Shown here in pieces: positions 16,733 to 25,064 of a DNA stretch of 64,000 nt (within the stretch, counting starts at the first letter, position 1; each line of letters opens with the position of its first letter). Source of the stretch: Alcaligenaceae bacterium SAGV5 (GTDB taxonomy: Bacteria; Pseudomonadota; Gammaproteobacteria; Burkholderiales; Burkholderiaceae_B); NCBI GenBank assembly GCA_009360345.1, contig SPDP01000005.1:186001-250000 (forward strand). The letters are read 5' to 3'. The notes beneath the pieces are model-generated. The model did no database searches and was not told the DNA's origin. It saw only the letters and a program-made list of their open reading frames with translations. Made by a program: the position numbers and the translations under genes.

Positions 16733-17029
16733 AGGGCGCTTCTTGGGCTCTGTGCTATAGCTAGAGTGTCAAATATGATGGCATGCAATAGACTGCCGAG
16801 GCCGTTTATCTAAAGTGAACTGCCGAAATTTCAACCTGAGATCAAAGTCTCGCGTTTCAAAAAAATCATGGCATCGGGCATTACATCCTGCGATATTTCT
16901 ACATAAGTCTAATGGCTATGCAGCAGGCCAGGATGAAGCACCAGGTCAGGCGAAAAGTCTACGCTTGTCAAATGTTCAGCAAACAATTGCGGGCCGCTCG
17001 AGAGTCTGATCAACATCGCTTACCCACCA
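16733..17029. other. Intergenic stretch, mostly featureless
   Basis: No supported gene is seen. The last 40 bases or so run into a degenerate IS481-type transposase sequence. The base composition is AT-richer than the core genome. Confidence 0.5.
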
Positions 17030-17425
17030 ATAGCCTAGTGAGTCGGCCCGATCCATCCGAGCCGGTCGTGCCTTATGAACACGCGGCGCCCGATCTGCTA
17101 TACATCGATATCAAGAAATTGGGCGGCATCCCACGCCCTGGCCACCGAGTCACCGGTAACCGACGCGATACCGTCGAGGGAGCCTGCTCAGACGACGTGT
17201 TCGTGGTCATCGATGACCACGCGCGCGTGGCCTTCACCGACAACCCAGCCCTACCGGCCGCAGACCAACGGCAAGGCCGAACGATTCACCCAGTCGGCCT
17301 TGCCGGAATGGGCCTACGCCTACATCTATCAAAACTCTCAGCTCCGCGCCGATGCCATGAAAACCTGGCTACACCACTACAACTCCCGAGGCATGATGAT
17401 CCGAAGAAATCAGGCAGGTCACTAA
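17030..17425 (+). pseudogene. IS481-family transposase remnant
   Basis: Fragments of an IS481 integrase core are split over two frames: SRPDPSEPVV then YEHAAPDLLYIDIKKLGGIP and RPGHRVTGNRRDTVEG with VFVVIDDHARVAF (first catalytic Asp in IDIKK, next DDH). After a deletion of the middle of the domain comes PYRPQTNGKAERFTQSAL (the Glu-containing block) and WLHHYNSRG. The N-terminal helix-turn-helix and the central part are missing. No terminal inverted repeats were found. Confidence 0.8.
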
Positions 17426-17452
17426 CAACCCTTTTCCCAAAGTGAGAAAATA

Positions 17453-17650
17453 ATGTGCCCTAAAATCAACGATACCGTCCGCTTGCTTGAGGCGTTTCCG
17501 GATGAAGCCCTGGAAGAGGGGGCGCTAGGAGTAATAGTAGCGGAGTTTTCAGAACCCGATGAGGCTTACGAGATTGAGTTTAGCGATGAAAACGGGGCCA
17601 CTATCGCTCAAATCGCGTTGAGGCCTAGCCAATTTTCGGTCGTGATATGA
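17453..17650 (+). CDS. DUF4926-like small protein
   Basis: The 65-residue protein (INDTVRLLEAFPDEALEEGA, then GVIVAEFSEPDEAYEIEF) matches the DUF4926 pattern of short beta-rich proteins often encoded beside toxin tails. It follows an IS481 remnant directly. An immunity or antitoxin-type role is inferred from context only. Confidence 0.6.
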   Translation: MCPKINDTVRLLEAFPDEALEEGALGVIVAEFSEPDEAYEIEFSDENGATIAQIALRPSQFSVVI

Positions 17651-17689
17651 AGTTTTCTTGCCGCTGAAAGTTCAGGAGCGCGATTTGGT

Positions 17690-17990
17690 GTCGCGACGTC
17701 AGAGCAGTTTTGACCGCTGAAGAGGCAGTTGTTGTTCATCATGCTGTTGAGCAATAGGCCTTACGAAATTTCCGGGGGTAGTAAGCAAAGTTTGATCAAT
17801 TCTCGAGATATGCTGTATCAGCGAAACTTTGATCGCTATGGCAATAAGTATGGGCCTAGTTATGAAGCACAAATGAAAAATATGGTACGTCTGACGCTGT
17901 TATACAGGCGGGGTTTAGAACAAATCGTGCTATGGACGTATTAACAGGAATTGCTTGGATCCGATGGATGGCGACATGTGGAGGCGATGT
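17690..17990 (+). pseudogene. Degenerate toxin tail
   Basis: A readable toxin-like sequence is scattered over three frames: TAEEAVVVHHAVEQ followed by a TAG at about 17754, ALRNFRG, then INSRDMLYQRNFDRYGNKYG and EAQMKN, then DAVIQAGFRTNRAMDVLTG. Motifs such as HHAVEQ and IQAGFRTNR are typical of exported toxin C-termini. The stops and shifts show it is dead. The downstream small gene at 17992 has its own ribosome site and may be the leftover immunity partner. Confidence 0.5.
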
Positions 17991-17991
17991 G

Positions 17992-18201
17992 ATGCACGAG
18001 GGCTGGGTCGTTGAAGTGGATGCTGAGGCGGGGCCATTGTTATTCGCTGTTCGAACTACAGAGCCTTATGACGCGGAAGATATCGTTAGAAGACAGTTTG
18101 CTATCTCGGAGGAGAGGGATGTTATTGCCATCAGGCCAATAACCGTTAGCGAGTTGGAAAAAATGGGCGTAATAAAAGACGAAGCAAGAGGTCCGATTTA
18201 A
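17992..18201 (+). CDS. Small protein, putative immunity
   Basis: The ATG at 17992 has GGAGG about ten bases before it, which decides the start. The 69-residue product begins MHEGWVVEVDAEAGPLLFAV and contains AISEERDVIAIRPI. It is acidic and without membrane segments. Family not recognised; position after a degenerate toxin tail suggests an immunity role. Confidence 0.5.
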   Translation: MHEGWVVEVDAEAGPLLFAVRTTEPYDAEDIVRRQFAISEERDVIAIRPITVSELEKMGVIKDEARGPI

Positions 18202-18233
18202 TGCTGCTGAGAGGAGCAGAAATCTTGGATTGG

Positions 18234-18347
18234 TTATGCCGTGACCTCGATGCTCTCACAATATTCAATCGGGCTTAGAGTGACGCGCCTCGTTGTGCCG
18301 GATGTATGAGTCCAGGGCCTGGGTGAACTGCTCAATGCTCGTCGATC
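18234..18347 (-). pseudogene. IS3-family transposase C-terminal remnant
   Basis: On the minus strand the sequence reads SIEQFTQALDSYIRHNEAR and, after a one-base shift, LSPIEYCESIEVTA before a stop. This is the end of an IS3 orfB different from the intact copy next to it. It shows an earlier insertion here. Confidence 0.7.
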
Positions 18348-18400
18348 ACTAGTTGCCAGGATGGAACGTTTGGGCTGCTGCCGGTCTCATAGACACCGAA

Positions 18401-19258
18401 CTAAGCTTTTTGAGCTTTCTCGAACTGTATCGGGCTGACGTAGCCGAGCGTCGAATGACGACGCGTTGGGTTGTAGAACCGCTCGATGTAGTCGAACACA
18501 TCGGCGCGGGCCTGTTCCCGGGTCCGGTACACCTTTCTGGCCGTGCGCTCAGTCTTCAATGAGCTGAAGAAGCTCTCCATGGCCGAGTTGTCCCAGACCT
18601 CGCCCGCGCGGCTCATGCTGCAGGTGATGCCTTGCTCCTTGAGAAGCTCCTGGAAGTGCTCGCTGGTGTATTGGCTTGCTTGGTCGGAGTGATGCAGCAA
18701 CGCGACCGGCTTGCCCCGGCGCCACACTGCCATCATCAGCGCATCGGCCACGAGCTGCGAGGTCATGCTGTCCTGCATCGACCAGCCGACGATGCGACGC
18801 GAGTACAGGTCGAGTACCGCAGCAGCATATAGCCAGCCCTCGGCCGTCCAGATGTACGTGAAGTCGGCCACCCACTTCTGGTTGGGCGCATCAGCCTGGA
18901 ACTGGCGGTCCAACACGTTGTCGGCGATAGCACCGCGCTGACCTCGGTCCTGTGGCAAGCATCGACGTCGCGGCCTCGCGCGCAGGGCCTGCTCACGCAT
19001 GAGCCGTTCAATGCGGTGCAATCCGCATCGCTGACCCAGTGCCAGCACGTCATGCCACACGCGCCGAGCACCATAGGTGCGGTCGCTGCCCAGGAAGCTC
19101 TGACGCACCTGGCTGCCGAGCACCTCGTCTTCCGGACTGCGTTGGCTTCGGGGCCTGCTGAGCCACGCATAGAAGCCGCTGCGCGAGACACCGAGCGCCT
19201 CGCACATCATTGCCAACGGCCACGTCCCTCGGTGTTTCGCAACGAAGCCGAACTTCAC
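18401..19258 (-). CDS. IS3-family transposase OrfB
   Basis: The 285-residue integrase-type protein has the DDE residues in WVADFTYI, LLHHSDQASQYTS and AMESFFSSLKTE, followed by YNPTRRHSTLGYVSP near the C-terminus. It is full length. An N-terminal HTH_21-like part (EALGVSRSGFYAWLSR) is present. It overlaps orfA by four bases, so it is made by translational coupling or as an OrfAB fusion by frameshifting. Confidence 0.93.
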   Translation of the reverse strand: MKFGFVAKHRGTWPLAMMCEALGVSRSGFYAWLSRPRSQRSPEDEVLGSQVRQSFLGSDRTYGARRVWHDVLALGQRCGLHRIERLMREQALRARPRRRCLPQDRGQRGAIADNVLDRQFQADAPNQKWVADFTYIWTAEGWLYAAAVLDLYSRRIVGWSMQDSMTSQLVADALMMAVWRRGKPVALLHHSDQASQYTSEHFQELLKEQGITCSMSRAGEVWDNSAMESFFSSLKTERTARKVYRTREQARADVFDYIERFYNPTRRHSTLGYVSPIQFEKAQKA

Positions 19259-19548
19259 ATCGACTCCTTGGCGAAGTAGGCCGCCGCTTTTTTCAACAGG
19301 TCGCGCTCCATGCGCAGCTTGGCGTTCTCCCTTCTCAGACGCTCCAGCTCAGCCTGTTCGGGCTTCATCACGCCCTGACCAGGAAACGCCTGCTGCGGGT
19401 CGACCGCTGCCTCGCGCACCCACTTGCGCAACACGTTCTCGTGTACATCGAGGTCGCGTGCAGCCTGTGCTACCGACACGCTTCGTTCCTTCACCAGCTT
19501 GACTGCCTCAAGCTTGAACTCTCGGCTGAATTGCCTTCTCGTTCCCAT
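19255..19548 (-). CDS. IS3-family transposase OrfA
   Basis: The 97-residue protein has a helix-turn-helix (FKLEAVKLVKERSVSVAQAA) and a leucine-zipper-like region ending RMERDLLKKAAAYFAK, typical of OrfA, which binds the terminal repeats. It is intact and immediately upstream of orfB. Confidence 0.92.
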   Translation of the reverse strand: MGTRRQFSREFKLEAVKLVKERSVSVAQAARDLDVHENVLRKWVREAAVDPQQAFPGQGVMKPEQAELERLRRENAKLRMERDLLKKAAAYFAKESM

Positions 19549-19609
19549 AAACCACCTCCGGTTTCATCTTCCACCTTAACAAGGTGTCTTAGAAACCGGC
19601 AGCAGCCCA

Positions 19610-19855
19610 GATCCAGGTTGGGCTGCTCAAATGGATACGCTGACACCCGGTGTCCAGAGTTCGGTTTCTAAAATTAATGGCCGTCAACGCTCAGGGGGAT
19701 GAGTGTGGCATCATAATATCGAGTCTGGCATGATGCCATTTGTACCAACGGCACCGCATACTCTCGGTTCTGGTTCTTGGAATACGCTTCACCCAGATGG
19801 TCGCGGTGGGTATTCAATATCGACACGACCGGCGGGAGCGCCTCCGAGGAAATAG
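19610..19855 (+). pseudogene. WHH-type nuclease toxin tail, truncated and interrupted
   Basis: Right after the IS3 end one frame reads WAAQMDTLTPGVQSSVSKIN, then a TGA at about 19700, then VWHHNIESGMMPFVPTAPHT and a basic tail ending PAGAPPRK. The WHH motif followed by the PTAPH block fits Tox-WHH nucleases of the HNH/treble-clef superfamily. The 5' part is lost to the IS element. The SMI1/KNR4-type immunity gene follows after nine bases. Confidence 0.65.
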
Positions 19856-19864
19856 GGTTTTAAT

Positions 19865-20338
19865 ATGCGAAATTTGGTGGAGTTAAATTTGACGGATCGG
19901 GGTAGGCGAGTGGAACTTGTCCCACCTTCGGATGCGATAATTCTCGCCTTTGAAAACGAGTTCAATGTAAAATTTCCGCCAGAATACATTGAGTTCTTGA
20001 TGTATTCTAACGGTGGGCACCCGGAGTTAGATTCGATCTCGCCAATGGGGCGTACGGATGTTGCTATGCGTTCGGTGGACCATTTCTATTATCTAAATGA
20101 TGATGAAAAAGGAGTTGAGGGTTTATGGTTCACTGCACGGGCGTGGAGTTCCGTCCTAGGAAAAAAAAGAATACCTATAGCGACTGATGGTGGCGGAAAT
20201 CCATTTTTTCTCGATATGTCAACTGAACCTCCTAAGGTATGGGCTTGTTTGCACGATGAGGATTTCGCGTTGCTTGAAGTAGCCTGTTCGTTTGGCGATT
20301 TTATCGATAACCTTAAGTTTGATCCGGATATGATTTAA
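19865..20338 (+). CDS. SMI1/KNR4 (SUKH) family immunity protein
   Basis: The 157-residue protein has the SUKH pattern: PPSDAIILAFENEFNVKFPP, EYIEFLMYSNGG, then IPIATDGGGNPFFLD and FGDFIDNL. Family members are known immunity proteins for nuclease toxins, including WHH types, which matches the toxin remnant just upstream. The frame is intact. It is followed after two bases by another small gene, suggesting an operon. Confidence 0.88.
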   Translation: MRNLVELNLTDRGRRVELVPPSDAIILAFENEFNVKFPPEYIEFLMYSNGGHPELDSISPMGRTDVAMRSVDHFYYLNDDEKGVEGLWFTARAWSSVLGKKRIPIATDGGGNPFFLDMSTEPPKVWACLHDEDFALLEVACSFGDFIDNLKFDPDMI

Positions 20339-20340
20339 TC

Positions 20341-20655
20341 ATGGAAGCCAATTCGCGGTACGTTGGTAAGCCGCTTCTTCGTTTGGTTGAGTGTTATGTG
20401 CTTTGGGCTATTGGGGAGTTGCCGGAAAAAGAGTCTCTCTCTCTTCTGAATATGACGCCAAAGCTTCAGGCCTTGTATGAGACCGATGGACAGTGGCAGG
20501 ATATTATGGCAGGTATTATCGGGTCGACGGGGGATATGCCGGGGCAATTGAAGGCTCTATGGCGAAAAAACAAAGAGATAGCTCGAAGTAACCATGTTGT
20601 ACTCACTCCGCAGGAATTTACAGAGATGGTGGTTGATAACAATTTTTCGATTTGA
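20341..20655 (+). CDS. Conserved hypothetical protein of toxin/immunity loci
   Basis: The 104-residue protein (KPLLRLVECYVLWAIGELP, later GQWQDIMAGIIGSTGDMPG) has the look of short helical proteins that often travel with SUKH immunity genes. It starts two bases after the SUKH stop, so the two are co-transcribed. No catalytic motif is visible. Confidence 0.6.
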   Translation: MEANSRYVGKPLLRLVECYVLWAIGELPEKESLSLLNMTPKLQALYETDGQWQDIMAGIIGSTGDMPGQLKALWRKNKEIARSNHVVLTPQEFTEMVVDNNFSI

Positions 20656-20867
20656 AGAGAGGTGGATTGAGTATTGAGAGGGTGCTTGTTCGATGGGTGG
20701 AAATATGCCGCTTCCCATGTTTGGGGGACGGTTTTTAAATTGTGCTGAAAATTCGTTTCAGGTGCTGAAAAAAACGCGGTGCATATGTGAAATTTCGTGA
20801 GGCCAAATTCATTTCTACCTGATTTATCGCTGTAGAAGGTGTTTCGTGAGAACGGATTGCCGGCACC

Positions 20868-21505
20868 TCATGCCGCTACGCTCGCAACGATTCGTTCTAG
20901 AAACATCGCCGCATCTTGCGTTGCCAATGTCGCACCCACTGCTATTTCCGCATAACCGGAAAACCCATGTGGTATCCCTGGGTAAATCGCCAACTTATGA
21001 GGTTGCCCTACGCTCGCCAGGCGTTCCGCAAACAACCGCGAATCCTCAACAAGCGGATCAACATCCCCCACCCCTAGCCAAACTGGCGGACAATCCCGCA
21101 TTGCTATCTTGAGTGGTATAGCCTCGGCAGGCGGATCAGCCCAGGCTGCCCCCAGATACTGCTCCCACACCCATTTCGACTGCGGCCGCAGACTCTCTCG
21201 CGGCCCGCCCAGGTTGCCGTAGAACAGGACCAGGCAAGGCAGCGCCGCGCTTCGTCCAGCGTCCGCCAATCGACGCCAGGCCAGCACACACAGCGACGCG
21301 CCGGCTGACTCTCCCCATAAGACCACGCGAGCAGGCAAACCCAACCCGACCGCATGATCGAGCAGCCACCCCACGCCAGCCACCACATCATCGCGCTGTG
21401 CCGGAAACACATGCTCCGGCGAACGCCGATAATCCAACGCGACCACCGATCGCGAGGTGGCATTGGCAATACCCCGGCAGACCGCCTCGTGCGAATCCAG
21501 CCCGC
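20868..21505 (-). pseudogene. Alpha/beta hydrolase (Aes/HSL type), 5'-truncated
   Basis: The C-terminal two-thirds of an HSL-type esterase is present: GLDSHEAVCRGIANATSRSV, VALDYRRSPEHVFPAQ, nucleophile elbow GESAGAS, GVGDVDPLVEDS with the Asp, and PGIPHGFSGY with the His. The oxyanion HGGG block and everything before it are missing; the coding frame breaks at about 21505 where an unrelated sequence begins. A short fused start is open in frame but would lack the oxyanion hole, so the gene is considered dead. Confidence 0.75.
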
Positions 21506-21511
21506 CAGGGG

Positions 21512-21745
21512 GGCTAGTGGTGGACGGCGGGGGCGCGATCCGCAATGAGGCGGACTACGACCGTGCCTTGGCGCTGATTGAAGCGATTCCGGACCCAATC
21601 CGACCTGCCCGAGGTGGGAAGCCGGAGTGTGATTTCCGAAATTCTGGCAGACCGCAGGATGTTCAACGCCCGGCAGATTGCCGCATTGGTCGAGCGGTTC
21701 CATGTTGGCGCGGATGCCTTCATCGAGCGCGGCGGCACGCCCTGA
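21512..21745 (+). pseudogene. HigA-like antitoxin remnant
   Basis: The first frame reads AIRNEADYDRALALIEAI, the N-terminal block of HigA-type antitoxins, and after an internal deletion with frame change the C-terminal block SDLPEVGSRSVISEILADRR and FNARQIAALVERFHVGADAF follows. About half the usual protein is missing, including much of the linker and the early helix-turn-helix. No HigB toxin gene is nearby. It abuts the truncated esterase head to head. Confidence 0.7.
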
Positions 21746-21888
21746 GCGAAGAACCGTATTGTCCTGACGCTCAATCTCTTCAATCGCCCACAACCCGAGC
21801 CGGTTTTCCTGCTCGGCGGCCCTGATGAGGGGCCGGGTTCATCTTCTCTTCGCTATTTATCCGCAAAAACATCAGAAAAAATACTTGT

Positions 21889-21916
21889 AAATAAACTTGC
21901 ATATGCAAGTTTATTT
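21889..21916. promoter_or_regulatory. Perfect 28-bp palindrome, candidate MarR operator
   Basis: AAATAAACTTGCAT is followed directly by its exact reverse complement. It lies 41 bases before the MarR-family gene, where it would cover the promoter. The size and symmetry fit a dimeric winged-helix regulator. Confidence 0.8.
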
Positions 21917-21957
21917 GTGAGTAAATAGGCCATCGCAACCATCACGGTTCCTCCGCC

Positions 21958-22470
21958 ATGGCCTCCAGCTCGACGCGTTCCTCCCGCCGCAAGCCGGTCG
22001 ATCCGGTCGACGACGAGCCGGATGCCTTCTCGGACCAGCGCAGCGAAAAGAAAACGGCCTACCTGCTGCGCCAGGTGTCCGAACGGCTGGCCATCAGCCT
22101 GACCGAGGCGCTGCGCCCCTTCAACCAGACCGCCAGCGTGTACCGGGTGCTGATCGCCCTTACCCGCCGCGACCATGCCCGCATGCGCGACCTGATCGAG
22201 CTGACGCTGGTCGAGTCGTCCACGCTCAGTCGCACCATCGGCCGGATGGAGGCGCAGGAGCTGGTCACGGTCGAACAGGACGACGACGATGGCCGCGCGG
22301 TCATCATCTCCATCACCCAGGCCGGGCGCGATCTGCTCGACGCGATGCTGCCCGCGGTGTCGGCGCAGTACGAGTGGTCGGTGCACGACGTGCCGCCGGC
22401 GGACCTGGAGATCCTGCGCACCACGCTGCAGCGCATGCTGCGCAACCTGAAGATTTCTCCCATCAAGTAA
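21958..22470 (+). CDS. MarR-family transcriptional regulator
   Basis: The 170-residue protein has a disordered basic start, then TAYLLRQVSERLAISLTEAL and the winged helix MRDLIELTLVESSTLSRTIG with the wing VTVEQDDDDGRAVIISIT. It lies 55 bases before the aminotransferase gene and probably regulates the operon that follows and itself through the 28-bp palindrome upstream. Ligand unknown, perhaps an amino-acid or peptide-related acid. Confidence 0.9.
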   Translation: MASSSTRSSRRKPVDPVDDEPDAFSDQRSEKKTAYLLRQVSERLAISLTEALRPFNQTASVYRVLIALTRRDHARMRDLIELTLVESSTLSRTIGRMEAQELVTVEQDDDDGRAVIISITQAGRDLLDAMLPAVSAQYEWSVHDVPPADLEILRTTLQRMLRNLKISPIK

Positions 22471-22525
22471 GCGGCAATCCCTTCAAGCAGTTCTTGCGGT
22501 CGGCCTTTCCTGGAAGGAGGCGGTC

Positions 22526-23455
22526 ATGGAAGAGCAGGGTTCACCCATCTGGATCGATGGCAAGCTGGTCGCTTGGGCGGATGCGTCCGTCCATTTCGTC
22601 AGCAACAGTTTCCAGTATGGATTCGGGGTATTCGAAGGCATACGCGCCTATGACGGCGAGCAGGGAACCTCCATATTCCGGCTCGACGCCCACATCGACC
22701 GGCTGTTCAAGTCGGCCAAGATCATCGGGCTGGACATTCCCTACACCCGAGAGACCATTGTCGAAGCCTGCCGCGAGACCGTCGCGGCCAGCGGCCATTC
22801 GCAGTGCTATCTGCGGCCGGTGGCATACATCGGCTACGGCGGCATGGGGCTGAACTACACGGGCTGCAAGGTCAGCGTGGGCATCGCGGTCTGGTTCTGG
22901 GGCGAGTACCTGGGCCAGGGCAAGCTGGAGCAGGGCACGCGCGTCAAGACTTCGTCCTATACGCGGCACCACATCAATTCGAACATGTCCAAGGCCAAGG
23001 CCTGCGGCAACTACATGCTGTTCCAGATGGCGCGCACCGACGCGCTGCGCGGCGGCTACGACGAGGCGCTGCTGCTGGATGCCGAAGGGCACGTGGCCGA
23101 AGGCTCGGTGGAGAACGTCTTCATCGTGCGCGACGGGCAACTGATCACGCCGCCGCTGACCTACATCCTGGACGGCATCACCCGCGACGCCATCATCCAG
23201 CTCGCGCGCGGCGCGGGCCTGGTGGTGCGCGAAGAGTTCTTCACGCGCGACGCCATGTATATCGCCGACGAGGCCTTTTTCGTCGGCACCGGCGCCGAGG
23301 TCACGCCGGTGGTGGCGCTGGACGACCGGGCCATCGGCGAGGGCGTGCCGGGACCGGTGACGCGGCGCCTGCAATCGCTGTACTTCGACGCCGTGCGCGG
23401 GCGCGACGAGCGCTACGCGCATTGGGTCACCCCGGTGGCTGGCGTTCCCGCCTGA
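22526..23455 (+). CDS. Branched-chain amino acid aminotransferase-like (class IV)
   Basis: The 309-residue protein keeps the fold-type IV features: WADASVHFVSNSFQYGFGVF, EGIRAYD, SSYTRHHINSNMSKAKACGN with the PLP lysine, EALLLDAEGHVAEGSVENVF, and FVGTGAEVTPV. It resembles IlvE, but its place in a catabolic operon suggests a special-purpose transaminase using PLP and 2-oxoglutarate or pyruvate. GGAGG precedes the ATG. The gamma-glutamyltransferase gene follows after five bases. Confidence 0.88.
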   Translation: MEEQGSPIWIDGKLVAWADASVHFVSNSFQYGFGVFEGIRAYDGEQGTSIFRLDAHIDRLFKSAKIIGLDIPYTRETIVEACRETVAASGHSQCYLRPVAYIGYGGMGLNYTGCKVSVGIAVWFWGEYLGQGKLEQGTRVKTSSYTRHHINSNMSKAKACGNYMLFQMARTDALRGGYDEALLLDAEGHVAEGSVENVFIVRDGQLITPPLTYILDGITRDAIIQLARGAGLVVREEFFTRDAMYIADEAFFVGTGAEVTPVVALDDRAIGEGVPGPVTRRLQSLYFDAVRGRDERYAHWVTPVAGVPA

Positions 23456-23460
23456 ACGCC

Positions 23461-25044
23461 ATGGACCTCGACTACGCATTGCCCTATCCGTCGCAGCGTT
23501 CGCCCGTGCTGGCGCGCAATGTGGTCTGCGCCTCGCAGCCGCTGGCGGCGCAGGCCGGGCTGCGCATGTTGCTGCAAGGCGGCAACGCCGTCGATGCGGC
23601 GGTCGCGGCCGCCATTGCCTCGACCGTGGTCGAGCCCACCGCCAACGGCGTGGGCAGCGATGCCTTCGCGGTGGTCTGGGACGGCGCGAACCTGCATGGA
23701 CTGAATGCCAGCGGGCGCGCGCCGGCGGCGTGGGAGGCGGCGCGCTTTGCCGGCGCCATGCCGCGCCGCGGCTGGGACAGCGTCACGGTGCCGGGCGTGG
23801 TGTCGTCGTGGGTGGCGCTGAGCCGGCGCTTCGGCGCGCTGCCTTTCGAGCGCCTGTTCGAGCCGGCCGTGGACTATGCGCGGCGCGGGTTCGCGGTCAG
23901 CCCGCTGATCGCCGCGCTGTGGCAGCGCATCGCGCCCAACTACGCCGACCAGCCGGGCTTCGCCGAAGCCTTCCTGCCGGAGGGGCGCGCGCCGGCCGCC
24001 GGCGAGATCTTCCGCAACGCGCCGCTGGCCGGCACGCTGGAGTCCATCGCCGCCACCGGCGGCGATGCCTTCTACCGGGGCGCGCTGGCCGAGGCGCTGG
24101 TCGCGCATGCCGCGCGCCATGGCGGCGCGATGACGCGGGACGACCTGGCGGCGCACCAGGCGCACTGGTGCGGAACGCTGTCGCAGCGCATCGGCGACGT
24201 CGACGTGCACGAGATCCCGCCCAATACGCAGGGCATCGCCACGCTGATCGCGCTGGGCATCCTGGCCCGCCACGACCTGTGCCGGCACGCGGTGGACAGT
24301 GTCGAGGCCATGCATTTGCAGATCGAGGCGATGAAGCTGGCGTTCGCCGACGTCGAGGCCTTCGTCGGCGATCCCGACGCGATGCGGGTCGACCCGCGCG
24401 CGCTGCTGGCGGACGACTACCTGGATGCGCGCGCGGCGCTGATCGATCCGGCGCACGCGGGCGATTTCGGCGCGGGCGCGCCGCGCCAGGGCGGCACGGT
24501 CTACCTGGCCGCGGCCGACGCGGCGGGCATGATGGTCTCGTTCATCCAGTCCAACTACGAGGGCTTCGGGTCGGGCGTGGTGGTGCCCGGCACCGGCATC
24601 AGCCTGCAGAACCGGGGCATGGGTTTCTCGCTGCGGCCCGGGCATCCCAATCTGGTGGGGTCGCGGCGGCTGCCGCTGCACACCATCATTCCCGGCTTCG
24701 CGATGCGCGCGGACAAGCCCGCGATGAGTTTCGGCGTGATGGGCGGGCCGATGCAGGCGCAAGGGCATCTGCAACTGGCCGTGCGCACGCAGCTGTACGG
24801 CCAGAATCCGCAGGCGGCGTCCGATGCGCCGCGCTGGCAGGTGGTGTCGGGACGCAAGGTGCTGGTGGAGGCCGGCATGCCGGAATCCATCGTGTCGGGG
24901 CTGCTGGCGCGCGGCCACGAGCTGCGGCAGGAGTCGCCGCAGGCCGCCTTCGCGTTCGGCGGCGCGCAGTTGATCCTGCGTGGCGACGACGGCTATGTGG
25001 CGGGATCGGACCATCGCAAGGACGGCGCGGCCGTCGGCTTTTGA
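23461..25044 (+). CDS. Gamma-glutamyltransferase family protein
   Basis: Starting MDLDYALPYPSQRSPVLARN, the 527-residue protein has GGNAVDAAVAAAIASTVVEP and the autocatalytic processing site before Thr in QGGTVYLAAADAAG, followed by SFIQSNYEGFGSG and LHTIIPGFA. The Thr would be the N-terminal nucleophile of the small subunit after self-cleavage. No signal peptide is seen, so it is likely cytosolic and may act on a gamma-glutamyl or cephalosporin-like amide other than glutathione. It is followed after 20 bases by an M24 peptidase gene. Confidence 0.9.
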   Translation: MDLDYALPYPSQRSPVLARNVVCASQPLAAQAGLRMLLQGGNAVDAAVAAAIASTVVEPTANGVGSDAFAVVWDGANLHGLNASGRAPAAWEAARFAGAMPRRGWDSVTVPGVVSSWVALSRRFGALPFERLFEPAVDYARRGFAVSPLIAALWQRIAPNYADQPGFAEAFLPEGRAPAAGEIFRNAPLAGTLESIAATGGDAFYRGALAEALVAHAARHGGAMTRDDLAAHQAHWCGTLSQRIGDVDVHEIPPNTQGIATLIALGILARHDLCRHAVDSVEAMHLQIEAMKLAFADVEAFVGDPDAMRVDPRALLADDYLDARAALIDPAHAGDFGAGAPRQGGTVYLAAADAAGMMVSFIQSNYEGFGSGVVVPGTGISLQNRGMGFSLRPGHPNLVGSRRLPLHTIIPGFAMRADKPAMSFGVMGGPMQAQGHLQLAVRTQLYGQNPQAASDAPRWQVVSGRKVLVEAGMPESIVSGLLARGHELRQESPQAAFAFGGAQLILRGDDGYVAGSDHRKDGAAVGF

Positions 25045-25064
25045 CCACCGCGGAGGGGTAGACA

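Larger units (their letters stand above)
18371..19609 (-). mobile_element. Intact IS3-family insertion sequence (about 1.24 kb)
   Basis: The ends are imperfect inverted repeats: TGGGCTGCTGCCGGTCTCAT at the left and its counterpart TGGGCTGCTGCCGGTTTCTA read inward from the right. Inside are orfA and orfB on the minus strand, overlapping by ATGA, the arrangement used for IS3 frameshift or coupled transposase synthesis. I see no matching target duplication at the edges (GTT on the left, GAT on the right), so flanks may have rearranged. It truncates a WHH-type toxin tail on its right. Confidence 0.9.

Noticed and set aside
18360..19630. Target-site duplication for the IS3 element
   Set aside because: Bases flanking the inverted repeats (GTT and GAT) do not match, so no duplication is claimed.
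11420..20655. CRISPR array or prophage within the island
   Set aside because: No regular repeat-spacer pattern and no phage structural, integrase or lysis genes are seen; the content is toxin, immunity and IS pieces.
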